Below are positions 48,648 through 60,072 of a stretch of DNA of 64,000 nucleotides, piece by piece (within the stretch, counting starts at the first letter, position 1; every line of letters begins with the position of its first letter). Both the position numbers and the translations under genes were made by a program. Below the pieces are notes generated by a model that saw only the letters and a list, made by a program, of their open reading frames with translations, was not told the DNA's origin and ran no database searches. This DNA is from Mansonella perstans (taxonomy: Eukaryota; Nematoda; Chromadorea; Rhabditida; Onchocercidae). The stretch lies in the NCBI GenBank assembly GCA_037074765.1, contig JBAMDO010000074.1:1-64000 (forward strand), given 5' to 3'.

Positions 48648-51600
48648 TTAGTGAAAAACGAATAACTTACAATCATACAGCTTCCTCAATTCAGCCATTG
48701 ACATGTTAGCTGCTTCAGAACAGTACAGTTGCGTCCAAGATATCTGAGCAAAGTTTTCATTTTTAAGAATTTGAAATTAAAAATTAAGAATAGTCAGGCA
48801 ATAATGCAAATAACAGCATAACTACATGAAGCAAAAGCGATTGCTTAATCATTCAATGAATACATCAGATAAGCACATCGATGCTACACAAGACCTAACG
48901 TTATCAATGCTTACATCGCTTTAACGATAATACGAGTAGTTCGAAATGCTTTATCATTAAAATATTAATTTCTCCAGTTGTTTATATCTTCTAAGAACTT
49001 GACTATATTGACTATCAATATTTCGAAAATTTTCAATATCCGCTAATCGAATAAATGAAGGAGTTCATCGAATGGATTTCGTGAAAAACTGATAGAATGG
49101 CAACGGTATTTGATATAATTAACGTACCTCAAGATCGCCGTTTCGTAGACCAATAGAATACGATCGGCTTGATCTTGCTATAGTTGTAACCATACCAAAA
49201 TTATATTCGATTACTTTGGAAATAGCTTCAAGTACATTGTGGTCGTATGCGATGCTTTTTCCATGATTCGAAAGTAGCAAATTAAGCAGTGATTCCAATC
49301 TCCACATTGTGCGCTCTAGATTAATGCACGCTTCCTGCAAAAAAAAAAGCATATATTATAGAAATCATTCCTGGAAATTAAAGAGACATTTTCACCTACT
49401 AATTCTAATCTAACTTGTATGTTACAAACTCTTCAACACTAGGGCAACTGCTGCACTGAGAGGAAACATAGTAAGAACAAAAACAGTAAAATCCGAGATA
49501 AGGTCCTTTAAACGCTATATCCTCATCAAACAATTCACAAAAAATTAAATCTAACATTATATATCAGTGTCCATTTATTAAATGTAGCTTCATTTAAAAG
49601 CAAACTTTCAATGATGGATGAGCGTGCTCTGCAATAAAATGTTGTAGCTTTGGATCGTGAAATGAAATTGCTTTTTCGACATGACCAAAAATCCGCTCAT
49701 AAAGTCGTTTATCAAAAGAACGCCACTGTCTAAAATTTAAACAAACAATCAAAAGTTAAAATTACATCCAGTTCACTAAATATGCTTACAAAATTCAATT
49801 TATTCAAGCAAACAACGCTAAAGAGTTATAACAAACTGGTAAAGGAACTTATTAACTTTATATTATCTGCCTTAGCGTTTGCATATGATGTAATAACTTG
49901 AGACGCCACAAAATTTTTAAGATCCATTTCAGTGCTGCTAAGCAAAAGAGCTGCCATTATTTCACTCAGCAGTCCGTCGAAATTCATACCAGATGTAATA
50001 GCATCCATTCCAAAAATATCTATAGTCGACGATATAGCTTCAGAAAGCAAATGTTTAGCATAATTCTAAACAGAAATCCACAAAATTAGGAACATGTTGC
50101 ACCAAAAGCCAAAGAAAAAGACTTCCAACAAATAAGTCCCAAATATTTAACTGAACAACTTCGTGCAAGAAAAATAATTCGCATGACATGCAAAATTAAC
50201 CGAATTTTACAATGAAATATCTCAGATCAAATGATAAGCATTTGAATCTCGATGTGGCATAATATAGACAAGTCTGGATAGAGTTAAGCACAAAGACGGA
50301 TCCTACGAAATTTGAAAGAAATATGGCTTGAATAACTCACATGTATTAATGCTTCTTCGACATCAAGCAATAGTACAAGTTCTTCATCATGAAGTCCACC
50401 AACATAATAGCACATTGACTCAAGGACGTAAGTATTTAGTGCAAGTTTCGTCACCAAGTGCTAAATACCGATTGTATTGTTAATAGCCAAAAGCAAATAA
50501 TTGTTCTTGCTGGTCTAACATGAACAATCTTGCCTTTTATTCAAAAAAGATGTACTACAACAGACGATTATCAGACGGAATCGTAAGAAATACTCACCTA
50601 CCTTGACAGTATTCCTTTCTGCCAATGGCAAATTTTGCTGCAGTGTTTTGTTGCAATATTCTGATAAAGAATCTACAAATTATAAAGAAGCTTTATGCAG
50701 TAAAGCAATTCTTCTTAATACTCTGCCCGGCAGTGTAAATTATCATGAATAATGTCTGCGATCAACAGTCTCCGTATTTCATCGTGATGCATCTAACCAC
50801 AATGTGAATAAGAAGAATCATGACTAATGCAGTTCGAATGAGATAAGTAAATTACGAAATTATTTTCATGCTGGCAAATACACAGACAACACGAAAAATA
50901 ATTACAACATACTTATTAAAATTTTCATGAAACCTACGACAGCAGCGCCAAATGTAATTCGTTTTACCAATGTTTTTTGCAAGATTTTTTTTCCATCTTC
51001 AGGTTTTCCCAACATCGAATTTGATTCCAAAGTCTCTTGCTTGAAATCCCACAAATTAACTGAAGAGAAAAAGAACAATGAGACTGCAAATAAAGAATTA
51101 GAAATGATATTCCACAAAACTGAACTTTCAATGCGCCAATGAAAAAGCCTTAATGATTGGAAAAAAATGCTTACCTTCCAATCCATTTCTTCCAAAAACA
51201 GAAGTTTTTGTTCCCATTTGAAAAGTATCATTGTCCTCACTTTTTCTATCAACAAGATAACACGCTACTTTATTCCCATCCTGGAAATAGTTTCAAGCAT
51301 ATGGCAATTAGCCTTCAACTACTACAATTCTTCTTATAAAGATTAAATTTTGCATTCCTAAGGCCATGCATATCAGGCTAAATTTTAAGGAGAAACATAA
51401 GATCTAAGTAAAAAAACACCTCAGCACATACAGGGACGGAGTAGAACTAATGGATGGCGTATGAAATGTATAAATGGCACAACCTACAAAGCTATTCTCA
51501 CCAATATTGAATAATCAAGAATCCCCAGTAGTTAAACAAGCTTTTTTTGCAAAACAGCGACAAAGAGTTTTGTGCTTATATTTGGCATCAAACCTGTTTA

Positions 51601-53179
51601 GCAAAGATAAGAAATAAATTAGCATCTGATGCATTGATAAAGTGATTTGTTGCAATCGGTTTTTGTTTGCCATTAATAAGCTGACAAGGAGGTGACACTG
51701 ACTGCAAATTTAAATCCCTAAAAATATTGAAAATTTCATCCATCGAACCATACACCGTTTTCCTATTAAATAATAAGCATTATCTTCGTCTGTGGATTAT
51801 TATGGATCTCTGCAAGTGCAATTTATGAATTTCTGCAGGAAATAATGGACAGTATTTTAAAATAAAAAAGTACTAACATTTCAGATCTGGAAAAACCAAC
51901 TACGGGTCGAATCGCCCCCGATGCAATTTGCGGTAGATAACGTGACTTTTGCAGATCATTACCATACAGCAAAATAAGGGATGCTGCTAAATGAGTTTGT
52001 TCGAAACGAAGATAAGAACTCCAATGCGATCCTAATCCCTCACAAATATTCAAAAAATCTTTGTAACACATATCCACACCACCTGAAAATTTATTCTAAA
52101 ACTACCAGTGAAACGGAATGTCGTTATTCAATGTTATAATATTTAGTGAAATAAAAGCAGTACAAAAGATAAAACAACTCTGAATTCTAATGTTACCTCA
52201 ACGACTGCGAATGACATCCAGAGACACTTCTTTCTTTCCCTTACTTTTTATAAAATCGCGTAAAATCGGATGACATACCGTATTTCTTAGGAACAGTGTA
52301 CGAAGAAAGTTTGTATTTATCCCAAATAGCCATAAGAGAATCCTCCTGACCAGCTGCAAACTGATTACGTAAAACTTTAATGTTTCATGGAATATATCAA
52401 ATGATGCAACAGTATAATTCCTGTATCTAACCCGCTGCTTTGATGTCGTCCTTAAGTGTAGACACTAATTGCAGCATGCTCTCAGCCGCATCCGTGTCAG
52501 AATATTCCGGATAAATGAAGAAATCCTTCAAAAACAATGATAATTTTCATGTGGTACACAAGAAATTACAGAAAATTGATACAACTGCTCATTTATTGGA
52601 TTTGCAAAGTAAAAGTTAGTTTTTATAAAAGTAAAGCAACTCAATGAACAAATATCGTTTTAATATATCTAATCTCTATAATAATACTCGATAAATAATC
52701 CTACAAAATGACACATTAACCATTATCAACCAATTTTATCTAGTGAAAATATGAAGCTAATTAAGGAGCAAATCCAATACAAAGTTGATGATTTCAAATA
52801 ATTAGACAGAAGAGAGAAGGAAGAAGCAAGTGATAAAGTTATCATTTTATCAAAAAAACAACCTCATTTTATAATGGCAAAAAAATGTCATGTAGGATAC
52901 AAAAATTCACAACTACTTGAATGTCTGAGAAATGATCATAATAAAATGGAAAAGTACTTTTTCAAAGCGATTCAGTGCAAGTCCACGACTTAATGAAACT
53001 CTTTGAATTGGTATGCCATACTCCTTAACAATATCAAGCGCTGATAATCCATCTATTCCTTTTATAAATTTGGAGTTTTTTGCTTCTACTGACTGACAAC
53101 TTCTTACCAGTAGCACGCCTTTCGTACCAATAGAACATGATCGACATAAAATCGATTTCAAATGAGCATAACTTCTCAT
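48648..53179 (-). CDS. Acyl-CoA dehydrogenase-family protein, ACAD9/VLCAD-like, catalytic residues lost (599 aa)
   Basis: Thirteen exons: 53179-52958, 52525-52432, 52353-52279, 52082-51878, 51717-51594, 51280-51175, 51059-50913, 50672-50602, 50460-50341, 50065-49857, 49729-49606, 49334-49128 and 48743-48648. All phases agree; the last exon is read through to TAA, giving 599 aa, close to human ACAD9 (621). The family oxidises fatty acyl-CoA in mitochondria with FAD; ACAD9 also assembles complex I. Seen: basic Ser-rich N-terminus like a targeting peptide; the N-terminal helical domain ending in TVPKKYGGVDM and LGSHWSSYLRFEQTH, GNDLQKSRYLPQIASG; the middle domain; the NTYVLESMCYYVGGL helix; and a C-terminal helical extension. 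Absent: the GSDA flavin motif (FSRSEMDLNL here), W-I-S/T-N (FINASD) and the IFEGT catalytic glutamate (LLLSST). Probably a non-catalytic or structural member. Confidence 0.82.
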
Positions 53180-53184
53180 TTATC

Positions 53185-53193
53185 CTGCATAAA
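53185..53193 (-). promoter_or_regulatory. Candidate trans-splice acceptor of the ACAD-like gene
   Basis: TTTATGCAG on the minus strand ends five bases before the ATG at 53179. Such a close acceptor leaves almost no untranslated leader, as is typical of spliced-leader addition in nematodes. Confidence 0.5.
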
Positions 53194-53502
53194 CTTTAAT
53201 TATAGTTTAATACATTTGTTGATAAGAAGTTAAAAGGCAGTTCAAAGTATTTGATTATAAACGTACGCTATTGCAAATAAAATTACGCATTTTAAGAAAA
53301 AAATCTGTAGCAGCTTTCTCCGATATTCTAACAAACACTAGCCATTACTTAAACTTCACTTTTGTTTTTCTGTTTTTAATTAAGACAATGGTAGCATGCC
53401 TATTATACACTATCTTACAAAGTGCTAGAATGTCGGAAAAGTTGTTCACTGTTCAAAACAACAAATATTTTTCCTCTAATTGAATAGCATTTTTCCTTTT
53501 GT

Positions 53503-53600
53503 TCCTTATCAGCAACTTATATCATCGAAGTGATGTGATAAGTTGGTGATAAGGGATCTAAGCTGGTGATAAGTGATAATGAGTGATAAGGTGATAAAGA
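53503..53600. promoter_or_regulatory. Cluster of GATA-type sites in a divergent promoter
   Basis: Six TGATAA motifs on the plus strand (about 53535-53598), several extended to GTGATAAG, plus one TTATCA at about 53505, fall within 100 bp. TGATAA is the core bound by nematode intestinal GATA factors of the ELT-2 type. The cluster is about 325 bp upstream of the ACAD-like start and 605 bp upstream of the DNAJC2 start, in their only shared intergenic region. It might also be a decaying short tandem repeat. Regulatory use is inference. Confidence 0.5.
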
Positions 53601-54187
53601 TATAAGAAGTGAGTAAAAGTGATTAGACAGCAAATAAAATTAATATATTAATGAAGAAAACCAAATAACGATAATTATTCGAAGAAAGTGCAAACGTTCG
53701 ATGATTAATATCACGATGATAAAACACTGCAAAGAAGATTTAAACCAATTGAATCTAATAGACCACTCTGGTTGGTTTATAAAATACCCTACGAATTGAA
53801 TTCCTTTGATAATAGAATGTACATTGGTGGGATTGACGTGATTCACTTACGTTTACTTCATACGAAACATTCGGAGACGTAATTCTGGACGCGAAACAGA
53901 AAGTTTCATTCTAGAGCTGAAGCACGCTAATGGGTTTCCAATAGTTGTTAGAACATTTAACCAACTAACTTCATGATATTTGGCATTTTTTCCATCAATT
54001 AACCGAATATTATCTGTTGTGTTGTCTGAAGAAAGTAATTTCGAATTGGTAAACAACGATAAGGTCCGTGATACTCTCTACTATGTTAAAACAAACATAC
54101 TTCTAGCGAGAAGTATAGTTTACTCTTTTAAACCTGTTTTCATTATCTCTACGATTTCAACAGTTTTAGCGTCTTTATTTTCTGTAC

Positions 54188-54196
54188 TTTTTGCAG
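54188..54196 (+). promoter_or_regulatory. Candidate trans-splice acceptor of the DNAJC2 gene
   Basis: TTTTTGCAG ends at 54196 and the ATG follows at 54204. This is a strong acceptor immediately before the start codon, with no coding exon visible upstream. Confidence 0.55.
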
Positions 54197-54203
54197 GCCT
54201 ATA

Positions 54204-57200
54204 ATGCCGTTATCCGGGCTGGATCTAGCCGTCTATGGATTCAAAGGGAACAATCGGAAGATTGAGGAAGCAGGGATTTCGTATGAACTGCGTATTATCC
54301 GCGATAAATTAGCACTTGGTCTATGCACTGAACCGATCTTGAAACAGTCATCAACTGTTGAACGCCTTACTGAAAACTGGACAAGTCTGGATAGCGCAGA
54401 AAGCAATGTTATTACTTTAACAATAAAATTTAGCTCAGAAAATTTAATTTAATTCATTATAATAAACAAAAAACAATGTGAATTTAGGGAGCTAATGAAT
54501 TTATGGACTCGGATGACGAGCATTATCTTACTTACTTGAAAAATCTGGATCCAAAACAATTCATGATGCAAGACCATTACAAAGTCCTTGGGTTATCAAA
54601 CCTACGTTGGCAAGCCAGTACTTCGCAGATTCGTACTGCCTGTATCTTTTTTTTTTTTTGTTAATTCGTTCGATATAATTTTAGTGCTTCAAGTTTTTTG
54701 AGGTAAAGTTAAGTGTACTGCCACAGTTAGTGTACTGTTCAGCTTAGTGCTACATTTGACAAAATCCGGGAATTTCCGATCTTGCAGTTTTTTATCTAAA
54801 CTTTATTTTTTCTGTGCAACATTGCGCGGATCATCCAAATTTTTTTAGATACCATAAAAATACCTATAAATCCCGAAAATGAAATTTGTTTGAACTTGTG
54901 ATATTTTTGCATCAATTTACCAATTTTTTTGGCTTTTTTCATTTTTGGTGCAAAATTTTTGCAGATCGAGCTAAAGTGCTGAAACACCATCCAGATAAGA
55001 ACAGTGCAGTAAGGATCGAAGCTGGCAATACTGAAGACTACTTCACATGTATTACAAAGGCCTATGAGCAATTAGGATTATCGGAACAGAAAAGAAGAGC
55101 CTATGATTCTGTGGACCCGTTATTCAATGATTCGATTCCAGACGAAAAAATGATCAATTCTGACAATTTTTACGATATTCTGGCGCCGGTCTTTATTAGA
55201 AATGCAAGGTCGTTAAATTATTTTATTTTTTTTTTCAAACTATCGAAACTCTAGTGTTGTGAGCGACATTCTGATTGGATATCACATGTATTTTTGTGCA
55301 GCGATTGTTGAGGATTCATAATTTTTTCCGTCCTGCTTCTATGGGAACAGCAGTGCTTCTGCCGTCAGGGAAATAGGGAACTTTCTGTGGAGTGTTTAAA
55401 TAAACAATTTTTTCTGGAAGAAGTATTTACTTGATTTCGAAAATCCTTGCAACTCCAGTCTACCGGCATGGGTGTTGAGCGATAAAAGCATTTCTTCGTC
55501 TTTCATTTTTGTCAGTGTTTGAACACTGTGGTGAAGTGAAGCAAATCAACATTGCTGTATTCTCTTTTAAAATCTATTTAAGATTTTATTGCAAAGCAGA
55601 TGAGAAGTTTGTACCTCGTAGAAGGAATTATAAATTTATATCAATTTTAGGTGGTCTCTTCGGCAGCCCGTACCATTACTAGGCGATAGCAATAGTGTAC
55701 AAGTTGAGGTGGACAGGTTTTACTCATTTTGGTTTAACTGGGATTCGTGGCGCGAATTCTCTTATTTGGACGAAGAGGATAAAGAAAAGGGAGAGGATCG
55801 ATGGGAAAGGCGTGAAATTGAGAAGATAAATAAGGTTATTATTCATTTTTTAAATATCAAGTCGAAATCGTTAAGGATGCCACTCAAACTAGTCTTAATA
55901 CATGCATTTCAGGGACCTTAATACGTATTATCATTTCAGGCACAAACGTAAGTATGTAGCATTGAATAGTCAGTATTATATTTTGTTTGAACCATATACT
56001 TAGTCATCTCTTCATATTAGTTTCCATCTCGTCATATTAGTTAGAGATAAGTATGCGTATGAATTATCTACTCTCAAATTATGAAATTGAATATGAATTT
56101 ATATGGTTTTGACTAGGTTGAACGAGAGAAACGACGTAAGAATGAAATGAAACGAATCAGAAATCTTATTGAAATGACATATCGTAAAGATCCGCGGATA
56201 GCAATGTTCAAGGAGCAGGAAAAACGGAAAAAGGAGAAGCAAAAAGACGAACGTAGGAAGGCTTTGGAAGAAAAAAAAGCCCAGGATGAGAAAAAAAAAC
56301 TGGTAATGTTTGCTCTGATAATAAGAATCAGTAAGTATTGGTATCTTTGCGACGAGTGAAATAAATGACTCTACAGAGCCTTTTTCAGGAAATTGAACTG
56401 AAAAATAAAAAAATGGAGGAAGAACAATTAGAGAAAGAACGGCAACAACGGGCTTACGAAAAACGGATAAAAGAGCAGCAGAAAAAATTGCTTGGCGAAG
56501 CTCGAAGAAAGCTACGTAGAACTGCTGAGGTTTGTTTGTTGGACTGAATTATGTTCTAATAGCACTTTCTGAATCTGCATTCCCAAAAAAACTCTATTGT
56601 GGGTATTAGTGATAGTGACAACGGTTGCACATATAAGAGAGTAACTTCAGAGAAACCGGCTGTGCGATGTGCACCATCATAGAAAAGCAGCACTAAATGA
56701 TTACTTGATAAGATATTCTTTACAAAAAAGTAATTTAGGAAAAAAAAAAACTTCCATGTTTAGGGTAAGAATTACTGGGATGCAGATGTATCGTCGAAGT
56801 TGTCTTGTCTGGAAGCAATTGAACATGTCTGTTTGCGATTTGATGCAGTTCGTTTGAATGAAATCACCGCTAAACTTGAACTGTTAAGCAGTCTCACAGA
56901 AGTAATGGACACGTTAAACGCTCAAGTACGGATATTTATTTGAAACATATTTCACTGATATAAAATATGACTTGTTTTGAAGGTTTTTAGAGATTAAGCT
57001 TGATGATGAAGTGTTTTGGTTGTTTGAAGAGATAAATCGTTTGTGATATCGGTAGACAGAAGATAGCTTCTTATAATACATTTAGCAGAGAATACATTGG
57101 GTTGCTATTTTGGAAGCTTGTTTATCGCAATCCATTGACTTCACGATGACCTCACTCATTCAACCAGAGATGATTTATAGCATGTGAAATTCTTTAAGAT

Positions 57201-58826
57201 ATACTGACATCCTTTACATTGTAGATGTCCTCACTTATATTTGCAATACCAATTAACTTTACTTTAAATGAAGAACTGTTCAAACGAATCTCTATCCTAA
57301 GCCATTTTTTATTTTTATGCATTTTAATTAATCTGAGATACTCCTGTAATACAAAATACTTAGTTGTTTTAACAATTTTCTGTTACAAATTATTTTGGGT
57401 TTCGCAACACGACTTTCTGTTCCGTGTTATTATACTCGGTGCTCTAAAATTCGTTGATGCATTAGTTTTGTTCAATTGAATTCTGGCCTTTTCGAGTTGT
57501 ATAGATGAAACTGTGAGTTTCAGATCCGTAAAGATGTCCCAGAAAATGTCGAGACAAAACATGGAGTTTTTCAGAATACTACAGATAATATACCGCGTTG
57601 GTCCGCTGATGAAATTACGCTATTAGTCAGAGCTACTACTTTGTATCCTGTTGGCACTACCAAAAGGTTGGAATTCATACTCCTGCTTTGCTTCAAATTC
57701 CGATTTATTCTTTGCTTTGAACAGATATTGTATAGTGCTTCAAATTTTAAATAGATAGAATGTACCTTAAACCTGTAATAATGTAGAAAATCAAAAAATT
57801 TTGGTTTAATCATATTTTGTGATATTGAATGACGAAAAGTGTTTTTAGGTGGTTAGAGATTGCAAACTATGTGAATGAGCACCGTGAAAATAAGAACATT
57901 AAAAAGAAAACAGAAAAAGATGTCTTAATTCAGGTATTCTCTTTTGTTCATTCTTGACAGCGCCTTCTCAGAACCACTACGTATTTTTGTTACACATGCC
58001 ATACGTCATGAAATACGTCTCAAAAAAACTTTTTAAGTTAGCTAACAGTTGTTTGTAAAATAGTCATCAGTGGGAAAAAATGATTAGGATGAATGATATA
58101 ATTTGTTGAAGCAACATCATTTATGCTTCACTTCGAACGATTGAATTGTATTGTGGATCCTGTATCTTATAAAAATTTTTAAGTCATTTAATTTCAGGTG
58201 AGAACATTGAAGTCTTCAAGTAACGCTCAAGACCAGAAAAAAGTGAAGGATATTTTGGTTAATTCAACGAAAGGAGGTGAATTGGAGTGGGATGCAGAAG
58301 AACAGAAGTTACTTGAAGCAGCGCTTAAAAAATTCCCATCGTCAGATCCAAGTCGATGGGAAAATATTGCAAATTTTGTAGGAAGATCAAAGAAGGAGTG
58401 CATAAAGAGGTTGGTAAATTCAATGTTATTATAAATTTTGTTCAGCAACATGTTGGAAGATGGGAAGTAAGAAGATAAACTGCAGAGTGTTTGGAACTCC
58501 TAATACTTCCGTAGTGCTTTTAGACAATCGCTTAAAATGTCGATTATAGGTTTTCTTTTCTTGCTGTAGTTTTTTAAATAATTCAGCATTCTGTTTACAC
58601 TTACCTCGGTGCCAGATTGTTCATGTACAGAAATTTCTTCGCTTAATAAAGAACTTTAAAATCAAACTGCAACAGATATTAGATTTCGGGAAATATGATC
58701 TTGTTTATCAGCTCCAAACTAATTCTTGCGTTTTCTTTTCAGTAAGCAATTTTAAAAAAGTTTTTCATTTCCAGATTTAAATATCTCGCCGAAGTGGTGA
58801 AAAGTAAGAAGGAGCAGTTTTCTTGA
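54204..58826 (+). CDS. dnj-11: DNAJC2 / zuotin / MPP11 ribosome-associated J protein (588 aa)
   Basis: Eleven exons: 54204-54407, 54488-54641, 54965-55208, 55651-55834, 56117-56302, 56389-56529, 56764-56925, 57524-57666, 57849-57933, 58198-58409 and 58775-58826. All phases agree, 588 aa (human 621). The protein works with an Hsp70 partner at the ribosome exit tunnel to help nascent chains fold; animal forms also act on chromatin. Domains: N-terminal region; J domain from [13 protein letters not shown], with the essential HPD in LKHHPDKN; the zuotin-homology segment [20 protein letters not shown] followed by the [10 protein letters not shown] helix; a long basic coiled coil that binds ribosomes (about residues 240-370); and two SANT/Myb-like repeats ([23 protein letters not shown] and [30 protein letters not shown]). 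The donor of exon 3 is GTCGTT, weak; a GTTAAA donor three bases on would add one Ser. Symbol follows the C. elegans orthologue. Confidence 0.95.
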
Positions 58827-58834
58827 CACTTCGA

Positions 58835-60065
58835 CAAGTTAGCATCCCTTCTAACTTCTTCAACTTGGGATGCTTGTACTATTTGAATCACTGACTCTTA
58901 TGCTGTCGACATATTTCATCGACTGCGCTATTGCTCAATTACTGTACGTATTTCAGCTTTTCGTATTTGTTCTATTTGTGTCCGTTTCTTAAATTCATAT
59001 CTTATGTCATTTGGCCATTTGTGGTATTTGCCTTACTAGGAAACCAGCACCAGTATTGTCGACTTATCTAATGAAGTATAATTTAGTTCGAGGTACTGTT
59101 AAGAGTCCCGTCTCGCATTCGATTATATTGTACGAACTTAAAAGTAGTGCAAAAATTTTTTTTCTTTTTCAATCACTGTAGCAGTCGGAACAGAACAGTC
59201 ACCGACTTTGGGCGATGGATAGTACCATTAAAGAAATCATTACATAGAATAAAACCTCCTAAGTATACCTTCTATTATACTTCGTTACAAACTATAGAGA
59301 TTAGCAGCGTCACAAATTTTGTATCATCTCATTTCTATTGGTCAGGTATTTACATTTCTACGTTTTTTTCACAACTTTGTGAGCAATTACCTAAATATTT
59401 GCTTATTATAAGTTTATATGTTGTCAGAAACACCTTCAGTTTTAATCTGGATCAAAATAACCTGTTTTGAGATCACACTTCCGTTCATATTACGCTTATA
59501 GTGCATTATTTCAAGTCAGATTCGGGGTATAAAATATGCCAAATAATAATTTATGACTTAAATTGTTCAATAACAGCAAAATATATTTATCACAAAAAGC
59601 GACCGCAAGTAGATGAGACATTTCTCACATCTCGCTCTCGTTCTCGTTTAGTAAGCTTACAAAGAGTTGTCGTAGTATTAATACGCCTTTCCCTCTACAA
59701 AAAATCCATCTCTCAAACAATCATTTGTGTATATGTCATTTGGAGGGCATTGGATAGATGACCAATTATTACATTTAAAGGTCAATTTAAATGAGTAGTG
59801 GAGTATATGCATTTAGTGGATTCGACGTCAGCAGTGAAAACAGGAAAAAATTATGATGGATTGATCGCTGGTGCTTTTGATTGGAGGAATTTACTGCAGC
59901 TATAGCGAGTGGAAAGCGATAAAAAAAATTCGTTGAATTCTTTGGAGAAAATTATAAACAAGAAGGAATAACCGATTTAAGCATTTATTTCGAAGAATAT
60001 GCAATTTGAAAAATTGAACCTCCTAGGATAAATTACTATACATATCAACAGATATATAATGCAGC
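58835..60065. other. Convergent intergenic region between DNAJC2 and phospholipase C
   Basis: No exon found. This must hold the 3' untranslated regions of the two convergent genes. Short plus-strand frames at 59147-59470 and 59501-59761 lack splice or protein-family support. Confidence 0.5.
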
Positions 60066-60072
60066 AATAAAT

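Noticed and set aside
50709..50792. Candidate ACAD exon starting MHHDEIRRLL between exons 7 and 8
   Set aside because: Including it puts a stop in frame; exon 7 joins directly to the exon at 50672 in correct phase and family order.
55939..55946. Eight-base micro-exon in the DNAJC2 gene
   Set aside because: Phase to the next exon fails, and the alignment with human DNAJC2 has no gap when exons 55651-55834 and 56117-56302 are joined directly.
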